51,566 bases of DNA from Nocardioides lacusdianchii (GCF_020102855.1 NZ_JADHZD010000021.1:1-51566), one strand, 5' to 3'. Counted from the stretch's first letter, positions 41,847 to 49,444 are shown. Made by a program: numbers and translations. The notes: generated from the letters alone by a model not told the origin.

Positions 41847-43219
41847 GCCTCCCTGCTGGCTGGTGCGGTGCCACGTTCGAGGGTCAGCACCATCGCGGCG
41901 GCGGCCAGCGATAGTGCTGCGCCGGTGACGGCGATTCTCGTCCACCCGGTGTCGGGGCCGGCGGTGGCGGCGGTGATGCTCGCGGCGCTGACGCCGATGG
42001 CGGCTCCGATGTAACGGGCGGTGTTGGTAGCCGCTGTTCCGGTGGCCGCGAAGGCTGCGGGAACCGAGGCCACGGCCTGTCGCGCAAGACCCCCGTTAAG
42101 GAGGCCTGAGGCGACGCCGGCCACCAGGAGTCCGACGACGAAGCGGGTGTGGCCGAGCGCCGATTCGGGGGCCACGAGCAGCGCCATGCCCAGGGCAACG
42201 CCAATCAGGCCGAGGATTAGTTGGGTGGTGCCTGTCATTCGGGCGGCGTGGCGAGCGAGGACCAGTGCCGCGACGGCGCTGGTGCCCGACCACAGCGTCA
42301 TCAGCAGGCCGGCTTGCAGGGTCGACAGCCCCAGGTCGCCGGCGAGGTAGCTGGGGGCGAACGCCATGACGGCGATGACGCCCAGGCCGGTGCCGAGTCC
42401 CGCGATGGTGGCGGCGATGAATGGGCGGTGAGCCAGGACGGTGAGGGGGATCAGTTGTCGCGGGCCGAACCGTTGGCTGGCCCCGAACGCGGCTGCCAGC
42501 ACGACGGCTGTGACGAACAGGGCGAGGGTGGAGCCGGTCAGGCCGTTGCGGACCTCCACGATCGCGCTGACTGCGGCACCCAAGGTTGCGGTGAGCAGGA
42601 CGAAGCCGACGCCGTCGAAGGGGTGTGGTGTCTTTGGCGCGTCGGTGGTGGGCGCGAGGGTGCGGGTGCCGGCCCAGGTGGCGGCGCCGCCCAGGGCCAG
42701 GAGTGCGTAGAACCATCGCCATCCGTCGAGCTCGTCGAACAACCCCGCCAGCACCGGGCCGACGGCGATGCCCGCCCCCATCGAGGCACTCCACGCCGTG
42801 CTGGTCCTCGCTTGGTGCTTGTGGGACCCGGGGGTGCTGGCGACGAGCCCCAGGCCGGTGGCGATCATGCCCGTCGCGCCGACGCCGGCGACGATCCGTG
42901 CCGCGATGAAGACCCCCGCCGACGGTGCTGCCGCGCACAGCAGGTTCGCGACGACGAAGAACGCGGCGCCGAGCTCGAAGACCTTCCGTCGCCCGATCCG
43001 GTCGGCGATCACGCCGGCTGCGAGGAGGGTGACGGCCAGGCCCACGCTGATCGATGCCAGGATCCAGGTCCGTCCGGCCGCCCCTGCGTCGAGCACGGCG
43101 GTGAGGGTGACGGCGTTTCCGAGCGGGCCGGTGTAGGCGACCATCGACAGCAGCGTGCTGACGACGACCAGCGTCAGAACGGCGGCGTAGGCATCGCGAC
43201 GGGTGGCGAGCATCGTCAT
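41843..43219 (-). CDS. MFS drug/metabolite exporter (DHA-type)
   Basis: A 458-residue transporter with 12-14 hydrophobic helices. The loop 2-3 signature is GVIADRIGRRKVFELGA, and motif C-like segments include ARIVAGVGATGMIATGLGLV and WSASMGAGIAVGPVLAGLFD, typical of the drug/H+ antiporter branch. ATG 43219 overlaps the thioesterase stop (ATGA) and its own stop overlaps the TetR start, so four genes are translationally chained. Substrate unknown; coexpression with an alkene reductase suggests export of an electrophile or its product. Confidence 0.85.
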   Translation of the reverse strand: MTMLATRRDAYAAVLTLVVVSTLLSMVAYTGPLGNAVTLTAVLDAGAAGRTWILASISVGLAVTLLAAGVIADRIGRRKVFELGAAFFVVANLLCAAAPSAGVFIAARIVAGVGATGMIATGLGLVASTPGSHKHQARTSTAWSASMGAGIAVGPVLAGLFDELDGWRWFYALLALGGAATWAGTRTLAPTTDAPKTPHPFDGVGFVLLTATLGAAVSAIVEVRNGLTGSTLALFVTAVVLAAAFGASQRFGPRQLIPLTVLAHRPFIAATIAGLGTGLGVIAVMAFAPSYLAGDLGLSTLQAGLLMTLWSGTSAVAALVLARHAARMTGTTQLILGLIGVALGMALLVAPESALGHTRFVVGLLVAGVASGLLNGGLARQAVASVPAAFAATGTAATNTARYIGAAIGVSAASITAATAGPDTGWTRIAVTGAALSLAAAAMVLTLERGTAPASREA

Positions 43220-43665
43220 GGCAGGATCAGGCAGGTTGTCGTTGCGTGGCCGACGAGCTTGCCCTGCGCGTCGGTGATGCTGCCTTCGGCGGTGGCGGTA
43301 CGACGGCCCACGTGCACGGTGCGTCCCTCGCCGGTCAGCAGCTGGCCATCGAGTCCTGCGGCACGGATGTAGTTCACCTTCAGTTCGAGGGTCGTGTAGC
43401 CGACACCTGCGGGCAGCGTCGAGTGCACTGCACAGCCCATCACGGAGTCGAGCAGCGTCGCGGTGACGCCGCCGTGGACGGTGCCGTGGGGGTTGGAGAA
43501 GTCTGGCTGGGTGGTCAAGGCCATCACGACACGGCCCGGGTCGACCTCGGTGAACCGCATGCCCAGCAGGCGACGGATGGACGGTACGTCGGCGCTGTCG
43601 TTGGCCATGATCCAGCGCAGCTGCTCGAGGCCGGTCATAGTGGTGAAGTCGGGGAGGGTCATCAT
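43216..43665 (-). CDS. PaaI-type hotdog thioesterase
   Basis: A 149-residue hotdog protein from ATG 43665. The motif PHGTVHGGVTATLLDSVMG (H64-G65-G66) is the catalytic HGG helix of PaaI/4HBT-II thioesterases, followed by NYIRAAGLDGQLLTGEGRTV and VGRRTATAEGSITDAQGKLV. It would hydrolyse acyl- or aryl-CoA thioesters. Coupled to the MFS gene through ATGA and 47 bp downstream of the old yellow enzyme. Confidence 0.85.
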   Translation of the reverse strand: MMTLPDFTTMTGLEQLRWIMANDSADVPSIRRLLGMRFTEVDPGRVVMALTTQPDFSNPHGTVHGGVTATLLDSVMGCAVHSTLPAGVGYTTLELKVNYIRAAGLDGQLLTGEGRTVHVGRRTATAEGSITDAQGKLVGHATTTCLILP

Positions 43666-43712
43666 GGTGGTGCTCCGTTCGCGAAGGTGGTCTGCCGTGG
43701 GTGCAGGCGAGG

Positions 43713-44813
43713 TCAGGCGCTGGCCTCGAGTGCCGGGTAGTCGACATACCCCTGCGCGCCGCCGCCGTAGAAGGTCGACCGGTCGTACGGCGTGAGGTCG
43801 GCTCCCGTCCGGAGCCGCTCGACGAGGTCGGGGTTGGCAATGAAATGCCGGCCGAACGCGACCGCGTCCGCGGCGCCGGATGCGACGGCCCGCTCCGCGG
43901 TGTCGGCAGAGAAGCCGCCCGCCACGATCAGCGCCCCAGGCCAACGAGCGCGCAGGTCGGCATCAACCTGGGGAGTCTCGATGTCCATCCCTACGTCCGT
44001 CCGGGCCTGGATCAGGGACAGGTAGGCCACCCCGATCTCGGCGACCTGGTCGAACACGTAGCCGTAGAGGCGCTGGGGGTCGTTGTCGCTCACGTCGTTG
44101 AACGACCCGTGGGGCGAGAGCCGGACCCCGACTCGGTCCGGACCGCATACGTCGACCACGGCCCGGGTGATCTCGAGGAGGAGTCGGGCCCGGTTCGCGA
44201 CCGTACCGCCGTAGAGGTCGTCGCGGTGGTTGGAGGAGGACCGGAGGAACTGCTCGATCAGGTAACCGTTCGCGCCGTGGACCTCCACGCCGTCGAATCC
44301 TGCGGCCAGGGCGTTGCGTGCTGCTGCACCGAACTCGCCGACGATCCCCGCGATCTCGTTGATCTCCAGGGCGCGCGGGGTTTCGTACGGCACGCACTGC
44401 CCGTCCGCGGTGATCGCTACCCCGTCAATCGCGATCGCCGACGGGGCGACAGGGAGCCCACCGTCTGGTCGGAAGCTGGAGTGAGAAGCCCGTCCGGTGT
44501 GCCACAGTTGCAGGAAGATAACCCCGCCCTGCGCGTGGACCGCGTCGGTCACGGCCCGCCAGCCCTCGACCTGCTCGGCCGAGTGGATTCCCGGCGTCCT
44601 GGGATTGCCCTGCCCACCGTCACCGGCCTGAGTGGCCTCCGCGATCACCAGACCACCCGGGGTCGCCCGTTGCCCGTAGTAGGCGGCAGCGAACTCCGAT
44701 GGAACATTGCCCACACCGGCCCGCATCCGGGTCAGGGGAGGCATCACGACCCGATGGGCCAACTCGTACCGCCCCACCCGCAGCGGCTGGAACAACGGCG
44801 ACTCGTTCAACAT
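43713..44813 (-). CDS. Old yellow enzyme-family alkene reductase
   Basis: A 366-residue FMN-dependent TIM barrel from ATG 44813 (GGAG upstream). Family signatures: PLRVGRYELAHRVVMPPLTR, then LQLWHTGRASH, FDGVEVHGANGYLIEQFL, GGTVANRARLLLEI and GGFSADTAERAVASGAADAV. The enzyme reduces activated C=C bonds or nitro groups with NADPH (NemA/OYE group). First gene of the operon, behind a TetR-type operator. Such operons often answer to electrophile stress. Confidence 0.9.
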   Translation of the reverse strand: MLNESPLFQPLRVGRYELAHRVVMPPLTRMRAGVGNVPSEFAAAYYGQRATPGGLVIAEATQAGDGGQGNPRTPGIHSAEQVEGWRAVTDAVHAQGGVIFLQLWHTGRASHSSFRPDGGLPVAPSAIAIDGVAITADGQCVPYETPRALEINEIAGIVGEFGAAARNALAAGFDGVEVHGANGYLIEQFLRSSSNHRDDLYGGTVANRARLLLEITRAVVDVCGPDRVGVRLSPHGSFNDVSDNDPQRLYGYVFDQVAEIGVAYLSLIQARTDVGMDIETPQVDADLRARWPGALIVAGGFSADTAERAVASGAADAVAFGRHFIANPDLVERLRTGADLTPYDRSTFYGGGAQGYVDYPALEASA

Positions 44814-44868
44814 CAACAACACTCCACGCTCGATCAGCGACGCCGGACCAACCAGCCCGACCACGCCA

Positions 44869-44896
44869 TAATACACTGACCGGTCGTCTTGTATTA
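44869..44896. promoter_or_regulatory. TetR-type operator and promoter of the old-yellow-enzyme operon
   Basis: TAATACA (44869-44875) and TGTATTA (44890-44896) flank the perfect palindrome GACCGGTC (44878-44885). A GACCGGTC core with AT-rich flanks is typical of TetR-family operators. It lies 56 bp upstream of the first gene, and the flanking TAATAC/TATTA hexamers could be promoter elements that the repressor covers. Confidence 0.6.
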
Positions 44897-44995
44897 ATTT
44901 GGGGAGCCTGTTCTGCGTCAGCGTCACTTGAGCACGGTCTCGGTCGAGCTGTCGTGTCTCTATTGTGGGCGCTGCGGTGTTGACCGAGGGTCGTG

Positions 44996-45078
44996 CCGAT
45001 TGCCGAACCTCAAGCGGCTCGCACAGCAACTCAAAGCTGCGCTAGGTCGTCTCTGTCTCGCTAACCGGATGGGGATCG
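44996..45078 (+). repeat. 83-bp direct repeat, right copy
   Basis: Right partner of 40362-40444 in the same orientation. The pair brackets the complete five-gene operon and its promoter (spacing 4.63 kb between equivalent points). It lies in the 316-bp gap between the operon promoter and the SDR gene, which holds no other feature. Confidence 0.9.
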
Positions 45079-45129
45079 CCGAACGAGACCGCCCGGCCCG
45101 CACCGAGGAGCGGACGTCCGAAGCGGCGC

Positions 45130-45909
45130 TCAGACACGTGCACCTAGCCCGCCCGCGACGTCGACCGCCGATGCGGTGATGTAGGCAGCGAGTGGGGAGA
45201 GCAAGAGGGCGACGACTGGTGCGACCTCGTCAGGTCGTCCCATGCGGCCCAGCGGAATGCCGCGCCTCACGGCCTCTTGCACGCACCAGTCCTCGAACAC
45301 CTGGTCCGCGGCGTCGGCGGTGTGTCGCTCCCGCTGGCGATCTGTCACCACCGCGCCAACGTTGACGGCATTCACCCGAATCCCTTCTACGGCCAAGCGT
45401 CGCGCAAGCAGCGCCACCAGTGCGGCCACCGCTGCTCGGGCGGTGCTGACCGCTGCCATCTCCAGGTCGGGTGCGTGCGCAGTCACCCCGTTCATTACCA
45501 CTACCGACGGGTGCGGCGAGTCGCGAAGGTGGGGCATCGCCGCCCGGACCATTGTCAGGACCGGGTGAGTCTTGACGGCGAACTGCATGTCGAGAGTCTC
45601 CAGATCAACGTCCAGCACGTCGCCCCGCGCGCCAGTGCCCGCATTCGCGACCACTCCGTCGAGTCGGCCGAACCGGGCAACAGTGCGCTCGATTCCGGCA
45701 CGGAGCGCTTCAGGGTCGGTCACGTCACATGTGTCGAGTAGGACACGTCCGGGCCCTACGTCGGCGTACGCCGCTCGTAGACGCTCACCGTCCCGAGCGC
45801 AGGTAGCAACAGTCGCACCCTCATGCAGCAACCGGTCGACGACGGATCGCCCGATCCCCGCGCTTCCCCCGGAGACGAAGACAACCGAACCCTCAAGACC
45901 AAGATCCAT
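45130..45909 (-). CDS. Short-chain dehydrogenase-fold protein lacking the catalytic triad
   Basis: A 259-residue Rossmann protein. The nucleotide-binding motif GGSAGIG (14-20) and VVANAGTG (87-94) are normal. At the active site the usual Ser is replaced (VVVMNGVTAH, residues 137-144), and YxxxK is replaced by V154-STA-R158 (AAVSTARAAV). The C-terminus GRPDEVAPVVALLLSPLAAY is typical. It may bind NAD(P) without the standard proton relay, or use another chemistry; such VSTAR-type SDRs occur in other Actinobacteria. Standing just right of the direct repeat, it is outside the operon. Confidence 0.8.
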   Translation of the reverse strand: MDLGLEGSVVFVSGGSAGIGRSVVDRLLHEGATVATCARDGERLRAAYADVGPGRVLLDTCDVTDPEALRAGIERTVARFGRLDGVVANAGTGARGDVLDVDLETLDMQFAVKTHPVLTMVRAAMPHLRDSPHPSVVVMNGVTAHAPDLEMAAVSTARAAVAALVALLARRLAVEGIRVNAVNVGAVVTDRQRERHTADAADQVFEDWCVQEAVRRGIPLGRMGRPDEVAPVVALLLSPLAAYITASAVDVAGGLGARV

Positions 45910-46000
45910 GCCTCATTGTCCACATCTGCGACTCCGGCCGCTCGACACGAGAAGACGTCCGGATCTAATGGCTTGCCCCATTGAGTGCGTTCCGGTGGCG

Positions 46001-46038
46001 GATGGGCTCGCGGAGCGACCCGGTGCGGGATCCCGCAC
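46001..46038 (+). repeat. Dispersed two-hairpin repeat, copy A
   Basis: A 38-bp sequence made of a hairpin GGGCTCGCGGAGCGACCC (stem with one bulge) followed by the perfect 16-bp palindrome GTGCGGGATCCCGCAC. Copies occur at 48501-48533 (inverted) and 49407-49444. It lies left of the SWIM gene. Confidence 0.85.
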
Positions 46039-46128
46039 TGGCACGCTCCGCAAGCCGATCAGGAAACGGGAAGCCGGCGCCGCATCTGTTAGTGGCTGAT
46101 CACAAAGGGTCGTGGCAGGCTCGTCATC

Positions 46129-46428
46129 GTGATCCCGATCGCGAAACTTGTAGGCCCCGAAGTCATTGCTGATGTTGCGACTCCCGCCAACGTCCGTCTG
46201 GGCACGGCGCTAGCAGATGACCGCGCGGTAAAGCTGGACGCCACTGATTCTGGTGGCGTCGAGGGCTGGGTCGGCGGTGGCGACAGCGCCACCCAGCGGC
46301 GTCGCGTCGCCCTGTGGGTCGACAAGCAAGTGCTCAAATGGTCGTGTACATGCACCAACGAACCCAAACTGTTTTGCAAGCACTTGGTCGCCGCCGCCAT
46401 CACCGTGCGCGACAGCGCTACGAAGTAG
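46129..46428 (+). CDS. SWIM zinc-finger protein
   Basis: A 99-residue protein from GTG 46129. The C-terminal part reads LKWSCTCTNEPKLFCKHLVA, with C73-x-C75 and C83-x-H85, the CxC...CxH ligand set of SWIM domains that bind DNA or proteins. The N-terminal 60 residues (VGPEVIADVATPANVRLG, VEGWVGGGDSATQRRRVALW) form the small beta sheet that usually precedes SWIM in this group. Longer relatives belong to SNF2 helicase loci; here it stands alone, next to the decayed VOC gene and the reverse transcriptase. Confidence 0.7.
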   Translation: MIPIAKLVGPEVIADVATPANVRLGTALADDRAVKLDATDSGGVEGWVGGGDSATQRRRVALWVDKQVLKWSCTCTNEPKLFCKHLVAAAITVRDSATK

Positions 46429-46432
46429 GTGC

Positions 46433-46701
46433 CAGCCCTCGTCACGCGAACGTCCGTCAGCGCGCGAGCACCCGCCTTCTCAACCGCGAGGCTTGCGGCG
46501 TGTAGATCGTCGACGAGAAGGTCGAAATGCGCATGCTGCTCTCCCGTCCGCCCTGGCCACGCGGGTGGTTGGTAGTCGGCCACACGGTGAAAGGAGAAAC
46601 GGCCGACGGGCTCCCATCGGAGAGTCAGCCAGTCAGAACCCGGCCAGTCCCTCGGCGTCGCCGCACTCCAGGATCAGTTGGGTCAGCCTCCCGACGGTCA
46701 T
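46433..46701 (-). pseudogene. Decayed VOC (glyoxalase-like) gene
   Basis: ATG 46701 with GGAGGA upstream begins MTVGRLTQLILECGDAEGLA followed by GF and a TGA where the family has Trp (ADPEALAEFW). The adjoining frame then reads WEPVGRFSFHRVADYQPPAW, PGRTGEQHAHFDLLVDDLHA, ASLAVEKAGARALTDV. This is the start, the F-RV-.YQPP-WPG joint and the H-D-VDDL second half of small VOC/glyoxalase-like proteins. The middle (about 35 residues) and the extreme C-terminus are missing. Stop, frameshift and deletion together make it a pseudogene. Confidence 0.6.
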
Positions 46702-46769
46702 TCCTCCAACCCGTGCGCCACCGCCCTTCCGCGCTGCACACATCAGCTAAGCCGGCCGCTCCGTAAGAC

Positions 46770-46785
46770 GAACCTCAAGCGGCTC
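46770..46785 (+). repeat. Third, short copy of the direct-repeat core
   Basis: GAACCTCAAGCGGCTC is identical to the core of the 83-bp repeats at 40.4 and 45.0 kb; the preceding CCG-AA-CG is loosely similar and the right side is unrelated. Confidence 0.7.
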
Positions 46786-46880
46786 ATGCCGGGCGCCGAT
46801 CGTGATGATTCTCCGGACGGGGCAGGGGTCAGTGACGCTTGGGGCGCAGGCTGTCCGTTCGCTGGGGCTGGTGAGGGAGG

Positions 46881-48191
46881 TCACCGGCTCCAGTCGATGG
46901 CGTCATGATCGGCCAGGAGACGAGCGCCGCGGGTGGAGTCGTGTTGGGCGACCCAGGCGATCCGGCCGCGGAGGTGTTCTGCGAAAGCTGGGTGGTCGTC
47001 TCGGTTCTGGGTGCTGGGTCCATGCTGGCGGCAGTTGTGCAGGATGGCACGCAATTTGTCGACCTCGGTGCGGGCGACGCGCGGGCTCTGGTTGACGACC
47101 AGACCGCCTAGGGTCTGACGTCCCGCGCGAGGCATGACGCCGGTCTTGCGGGGGTTGAGGCGGAAGCCTTCGTCTCGAACGATTTCGTCGACGGCGTCAA
47201 GAAGCCGCGATGTGCCGGTTGCCCATCCGCGGCCGCCGGAGAGGGCGAGGTCGTCGGCGTAGCGGGTGTATCGACCACCCCACGAGCTGGCCAGCGCGGT
47301 CAGGCGGATGTCGAGGCGGAAGGCGGCGAGGTTGGCGAGGGCCGGGGAGGTGGGGGCACCCTGCGGAAGGTGCGGCGCGGCCAGCCGTCGGCCCAGGCGC
47401 CAGTGGGCGTCGAGGAGTGCGCTGTTGGCGGGTCGAGGAACGGTGCGCCACTGCGACCGCGGCAATACGCTGGTCATCAGTCCGGCCAGGCAGTGCGCGA
47501 CGGGTTCGGGGTAGCCGGCAGCACGCCAGATGCCGTAGACGCGAGCGACGGTGACGCTGGAGAAGAACGCCTCCAGGTCGAGGCGGATCACCACCGGCCT
47601 GCCCGCATGGGGGGCGGCGTAGGACCTCACCGAGCCGCCGGGTCTGAAGCCTCGCGCCGCAGAGTGGGGAGGGACCAGGGACACTATGTCGTCCAAGAGG
47701 CGGCGCTGCATGCGCTTGAGTTCGAGTTTGGGTGCCTCCAGGACCCGGATCGCCCCGCTGGGGGCAACGCGATGGCTCACCCGGTAGTGCTGCAGGCGTA
47801 CATCGCTGGCCTGGCGGGCCAGGTGTCGTGGGTCGGCGAACCACTCCAGTTCCGGCGGGGTGAGAGCCAGGAAGTGTGCGAGGTCGGCCAGATCGTCCAG
47901 AGCGGGCAGTGCCCACCTGTTGGTGAGCATGCGGGTAGCGACGACGGGGTGCGCCATCGGTCGGTCGTCGGCCGCCTTCTCGGCGGCGGGCAGGGTCGCG
48001 ATGATCGTCGCGAGTTCTCGTGGACGATCGAACGGTGGCCGGGGATAGAGCTCAAGCGTCTGACGGACAAGGGGCAACAACCAACGGCGGCGGCGACTCA
48101 GAACCAACGCACCGCTGTCCACCAACCCCGCCTGGGTCCACTGCCCGGCGAGGAAACCAGCGGCCAGCGCACGCGCCAGATCCCGCCTCAC
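46881..48191 (-). CDS. Retron-type reverse transcriptase
   Basis: A 436-residue RNA-directed DNA polymerase from GTG 48191. About 130 N-terminal helical residues (LARALAAGFLAGQWTQAG, RWLLPLVRQTLELYPRPPFD) precede the RT core. Core motifs are GAIRVLEAPKLELKRMQRRL, VVIRLDLEAFFSSV (first catalytic Asp), LPQGAPTSPALANLAAFRLD, YTRYADDLALSG (YADD at 311-314) and GFRLNPRKTGVM. At 361-367 LGGLVVN stands where many retron enzymes have VTGLVVN. There is no group II intron maturase X domain or endonuclease. A structured RNA-like element is directly upstream, as in retrons. No clear effector follows it. Confidence 0.85.
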   Translation of the reverse strand: MRRDLARALAAGFLAGQWTQAGLVDSGALVLSRRRRWLLPLVRQTLELYPRPPFDRPRELATIIATLPAAEKAADDRPMAHPVVATRMLTNRWALPALDDLADLAHFLALTPPELEWFADPRHLARQASDVRLQHYRVSHRVAPSGAIRVLEAPKLELKRMQRRLLDDIVSLVPPHSAARGFRPGGSVRSYAAPHAGRPVVIRLDLEAFFSSVTVARVYGIWRAAGYPEPVAHCLAGLMTSVLPRSQWRTVPRPANSALLDAHWRLGRRLAAPHLPQGAPTSPALANLAAFRLDIRLTALASSWGGRYTRYADDLALSGGRGWATGTSRLLDAVDEIVRDEGFRLNPRKTGVMPRAGRQTLGGLVVNQSPRVARTEVDKLRAILHNCRQHGPSTQNRDDHPAFAEHLRGRIAWVAQHDSTRGARLLADHDAIDWSR

Positions 48192-48195
48192 GGAT

Positions 48196-48221
48196 GCCCA
48201 GGCCCGGGCAACGACCTGGGC
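48196..48221 (-). promoter_or_regulatory. Hairpin directly before the reverse-transcriptase start
   Basis: GCCCAGG (48221-48215) and CCTGGGC (48202-48196) on the leftward strand pair perfectly across 12 bases and end four bases before the GTG start. No good Shine-Dalgarno is seen, so the hairpin may restrict translation. Confidence 0.45.
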
Positions 48222-48235
48222 GCGGCGTACCGGGG

Positions 48236-48406
48236 GTGCGGCAGCGCTGCTCGACCTGTCCCGTCGTGCGCGCGATCACCTGCAGCGAAGCGCAGCGCCT
48301 CGCGCGCGGTGCGAAGCCTGAACGTACCAGTGGCCCCCGGGGTAACCCCGGGGAGGCGAACTGACGACACGCGCCAGTACACCGTCTCGAGATTGCGCTG
48401 CCGCAC
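48236..48406 (-). ncRNA. Candidate retron msr-msd RNA
   Basis: On the RT strand, GTGCGGCAGCGC (48406-48395) and its exact complement GCGCTGCCGCAC (48247-48236) form a perfect 12-bp outer stem, like the a1/a2 repeats of retrons, ending 44 bp before the RT start. Within are two strong stems. CCCCGGGG-TTA-CCCCGGGG (48353-48335) would be an msr hairpin. GCGCGCGA (48307-48300) pairs with TCGCGCGC (48275-48268) around a 24-base loop with further small stems, as an msd stem-loop would. The branch guanosine cannot be placed. The annotation rests on position and pairing only. Confidence 0.6.
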
Positions 48407-48500
48407 GGGCCAACCATAGCCGCCCCTCTGGAGCGCGCCTCGAGCATGCACGACACCAAGGCAGAGGCGCAGGTCGAACATCCTGGTGGTTGAGTTTGGC

Positions 48501-48533
48501 GGATCCCGTACCGGGTCGCTCCGCGAGCCCATC
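48501..48533 (-). repeat. Dispersed two-hairpin repeat, copy B
   Basis: Inverted copy of the element at 46001, matching through GGGATCC with one or two changes in the linker; the last bases of the second palindrome are lost. It lies between the retron-like RNA and the kinase gene. Confidence 0.85.
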
Positions 48534-48667
48534 CCCCTGTGGTCACCCGGCCCGAGGCCGACGGCCGCCCCGGGGGCCGTGCCGATGATCCGTACCTGCC
48601 ACTCGGAGTCGGCCGCCACCCCAAATCCGTTGGTGCGCAGGGCCATGCCGTAGCACCATGACGGGCG

Positions 48668-49261
48668 ATGAACAGACCTACGACATACCAAGAGTTGCTG
48701 ACGCGCACCCGTGCCCTTATCGAGACCAGCCATCGCGTGCCTGTCATTGGGATCAGCGGCCATGGAGGCTCCGGAAAATCAACCTTGTCCGAACGGATCG
48801 CGGCCGACCTGGAACTCACCGCCGATCAAGTCGTCCCCACCGACTGCTTCTACGCCACTTCCTGTGGCCCGGACGCTGGCATGTGGGAGCAGCACGACTG
48901 GTCGATGCTCGAGGCGCTCGTGAAGGATGTCCGGCGCATTCCTGCGCCCGACCGACTCCGGTACGAGTACCGCTGGTGGAGCGGCGAAACCGGGGTCGAG
49001 GAACAACCGATGCCTCCGGTCCTGATCATCGAGGGGATTCGGCTGTTCCAGGAGCGCACCCGCGACTGGTTCGATCTCGCGGTTTGGATCGACATGAATC
49101 CGCTAGCCGCGGGGGCCCGGGCAAGGGCGCGCAACGTCCTGCAAGGCGACGATCAGAGCGAGCTGGACCTCTGGAACACGAAGTGGATCCCGGAGGGTCA
49201 CCAGTACGAAGCGGAGGTCGACCCCGCCCGCTTGGCAGACTTGGTTCTGCCAGCGGAGTGA
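48668..49261 (+). CDS. Uridine-kinase-like P-loop protein
   Basis: A 197-residue P-loop NTPase with Walker A GHGGSGKST (31-39) and the uridine-kinase/phosphoribulokinase layout: VVPTDCFYATS (Asp after strand 2), YEYRWWSGETG (basic substrate loop) and PVLIIEGIRLF (Walker B-like). It would phosphorylate a nucleoside or similar small molecule. It is divergent from the reverse transcriptase (starts 477 bp apart) and flanked on both sides by copies of the two-hairpin repeat, so it looks like a separate cassette. Confidence 0.8.
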   Translation: MNRPTTYQELLTRTRALIETSHRVPVIGISGHGGSGKSTLSERIAADLELTADQVVPTDCFYATSCGPDAGMWEQHDWSMLEALVKDVRRIPAPDRLRYEYRWWSGETGVEEQPMPPVLIIEGIRLFQERTRDWFDLAVWIDMNPLAAGARARARNVLQGDDQSELDLWNTKWIPEGHQYEAEVDPARLADLVLPAE

Positions 49262-49406
49262 TGGCGCAGGCCCGTTACTACCGTGGTGTATTGAGCTAGC
49301 TTCACTGGACGCTTCGTGACACAGCGCCGCCAGAACTTCCTCTAGCGCGCTGGAAGGGTTCGCTACTGGGAGCGTCGCGCCCTGTGACGACCCTGGTCCG
49401 CATGAC

Positions 49407-49444
49407 GATGGGCTCGCGGAGCGACCCGGTAGGGGATCCCGCAC
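49407..49444 (+). repeat. Dispersed two-hairpin repeat, copy C
   Basis: Direct-orientation copy of the element at 46001 with two changes in the linker (GGTAGGGGATCCCGCAC instead of GGTGCGGGATCCCGCAC). It follows the kinase gene; the rest of the 49262-49509 gap shows nothing else. Confidence 0.85.
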
